Shown: piece by piece, positions 4,630 to 5,837 of the stretch | Numbering within the stretch: position 1 is the first letter of the stretch | Layout of the letters: every line of letters starts with the position of its first letter | Assembly: GCA_029858755.1 (NCBI GenBank) | Contig: JAOUEK010000145.1 | Coordinates: forward strand, 1-5,837 | Reading direction: 5' to 3' | Length of the DNA stretch: 5,837 nucleotides | Source of the DNA: Thermoleophilia bacterium | GTDB taxonomy: Bacteria; Actinomycetota; Thermoleophilia; Gaiellales; Gaiellaceae | Notes under the pieces: model-generated | The model's database searches: none | What the model was told of the DNA's origin: nothing | What the model saw: the letters and a program-made list of their open reading frames with translations, nothing else | Translations under genes and position numbers: made by a program

Positions 4630-5837
4630 CTAGGCACCCTCGGCGAGGGCAGCCTGGAGCAGCGCGTCGCACTCTTCCACTCGCGGCCGGGCCCCCATCT
4701 CCGCGAAGAGCGCGCGCGCCTCACGCAGCACCCCCTCCGCTGCGGGGTCGCCGAGGGCAACGAGGCAGCGGCCCCGGCCCTGGAGGGCATACGCCTGCTC
4801 CAGTCGTGCGCCGAAGCCGTCCCAGCGGTCGGCCGCATCGCCGAAGAGCCCGGCTGCCTCGGCGCTCTCGCCGCGAGCCTCGGCCAGCAGAGCCTGCGCC
4901 GCGACGAAGGCGTGGTCGAAGAGCGGGAGCCCCATCTCGTCCACTCCGACCGGCATCCGGCTCGCGAGCTCGACGTCGCCGGCCGCGAGCGCGCAGCGGA
5001 CGAACGCCGGCAGCCGACCCGCGTACTCCTCGCTCTTGACGGCGTCCTCCCACTCCACGATCTCGCGCAGGATCGCCCGCGCTTCGCCACGGTCTCCACT
5101 CGAGAGCGCCACGGCGGCTGCGGGGGCACCGGCGACCGCGAGGCCGATCGCGGGGTCACGCCGGGCACGGGCTTGATCGCGGGCGGCGCCAGCGGCCTCT
5201 CGGGCCGCGACGCCGTCGCCGAGCTCGTAGAGCGCCCGCGAGATCGCGCTGTGGTACTCGCAGCAGCCACCAGGGCTCATCACCCCGGCCGCAGCCGCCG
5301 GCTCGAGCTCGGCCGCTCGCTCGAGCGCCTCGCGAAGGCGGCCCGCATCCACCAGGCGCTCCAGCGTGGTCGCGCCGCTCGTGTGCTGGATCTCCCTCAG
5401 GCCGCGCTCGGAGGCGAAGCGCTGTACCTCGTGCAAGGTGTCGAAGACGGCGCTCACGCCTTCGAGCACCCACTGGTTGACCCCGTAGTTGTGATAGGCG
5501 ACGGCCGCGTCGCGGCCGAGCCCGGCAGCGACGAGCAGCCGCCGCGCCTCTTCCAGCTCTGCGAGCCCCGTGTCGGTGTCGCCGACGTTGATCAGCGCGC
5601 CGCCGTGGAACCCGAGCGCTCGTGCGGGCAGGGGCAGATCGAGCTCACGAGCGAGCTCGAGCGCGCGCGCGGATGCCTCCAGTGCCTCCCGGTGGTCTCC
5701 GTCGACGAGGGCTTCTCCGGCGAGCTGTGCGTATGCGGCAACGAGCTCGGGCCCGGGCGGGACGGTCTCGAGCACCTCGATCGCCTCGAGCACGGGGCGG
5801 CGGCTGCCTTGCCGGCCCGTGAGGGAGACATACGTCA
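4630..5837 (-). CDS. TPR-repeat C-terminal region of a probable cyclase-like or LuxR-type ATPase (partial)
   Basis: The frame is open from the TAG at 4630-4632 to the right edge, giving 401 visible residues; the true start is outside the window. A GTG at 5791-5793 could open a shorter frame, but the preceding sequence (YVSLTGRQGSRRP) reads as coding, so I treat it as internal. The visible part is about nine paired-helix repeats of 34-40 residues. Many have the TPR-like Gly-Asp turn after an Ala/Leu helix, as in ALVDGDHREALEASARALE, ALYELGDGVAAREA and CLVALGDPAAEGVLREA. The first repeat (VLETVPPGPELVAAYAQLAG) and the C-terminus (ALFAEMGARPRVEECDALL) resemble the tails of large actinobacterial proteins with an N-terminal adenylate/guanylate cyclase or a C-terminal LuxR domain plus an AAA-type predicted ATPase. 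Neither domain is within the window, so the enzyme type is inferred. No membrane segment is seen. It lies upstream of RNase J on the same strand. Confidence 0.8.
   Translation of the reverse strand, partial: TYVSLTGRQGSRRPVLEAIEVLETVPPGPELVAAYAQLAGEALVDGDHREALEASARALELARELDLPLPARALGFHGGALINVGDTDTGLAELEEARRLLVAAGLGRDAAVAYHNYGVNQWVLEGVSAVFDTLHEVQRFASERGLREIQHTSGATTLERLVDAGRLREALERAAELEPAAAAGVMSPGGCCEYHSAISRALYELGDGVAAREAAGAARDQARARRDPAIGLAVAGAPAAAVALSSGDRGEARAILREIVEWEDAVKSEEYAGRLPAFVRCALAAGDVELASRMPVGVDEMGLPLFDHAFVAAQALLAEARGESAEAAGLFGDAADRWDGFGARLEQAYALQGRGRCLVALGDPAAEGVLREARALFAEMGARPRVEECDALLQAALAEGA

Noticed and set aside
4085..4672. 195-codon minus-strand frame over the start of RNase J
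   Set aside because: It is a frame-shifted, Arg-rich shadow of RNase J, which has all its catalytic motifs in the other frame.
5791..5793. GTG as the start of the TPR gene
   Set aside because: The frame remains open and protein-like up to the window edge, and the repeat pattern looks like the tail of a larger protein, so the start is most likely outside the window.

Overview
The window is very GC-rich DNA, packed with genes. The composition, the gene set and promoter-like -10 elements sitting only 7-11 bases before start codons all suggest an actinobacterium. A Thermoleophilia-like lineage (Solirubrobacterales or Gaiellales) is my best guess. It rests on the general look of the proteins, not on a marker gene.

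Layout, left to right. The first 172 bases are the C-terminal end of a plus-strand membrane transporter, probably of the major facilitator superfamily. It converges on a minus-strand nucleoside hydrolase (192-1112). A 40-base divergent gap follows, then a plus-strand MmcQ/YjbR-family protein (1153-1503), whose stop codon overlaps the stop codon of a minus-strand ribokinase (1500-2315). The remaining genes also lie on the minus strand. In transcription order they are a large TPR-repeat protein that enters from beyond the right edge (4630-5837), ribonuclease J (2938-4590), an unrecognised 179-residue helical protein one base after it (2397-2936), and then the ribokinase.

Two functional themes are visible. 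The first is nucleoside salvage. The hydrolase releases ribose and free base from a nucleoside, and the ribokinase converts ribose to ribose 5-phosphate. They are not one operon because the YjbR gene lies between them on the other strand, so joint action is an inference from proximity and chemistry. The second is RNA turnover: RNase J with a tightly coupled downstream partner of unknown function.

Most of the window is ordinary housekeeping or metabolic content, and I see no mobile element, CRISPR array, tRNA or rRNA. The least explained parts are the 81-base gap upstream of the ribokinase and the 179-residue protein coupled to RNase J. The gap holds a 7-bp-arm dyad, three ACCGCG copies spaced exactly 10 bases apart and a good -10 candidate. 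No non-coding stretch exceeds about 80 bases.
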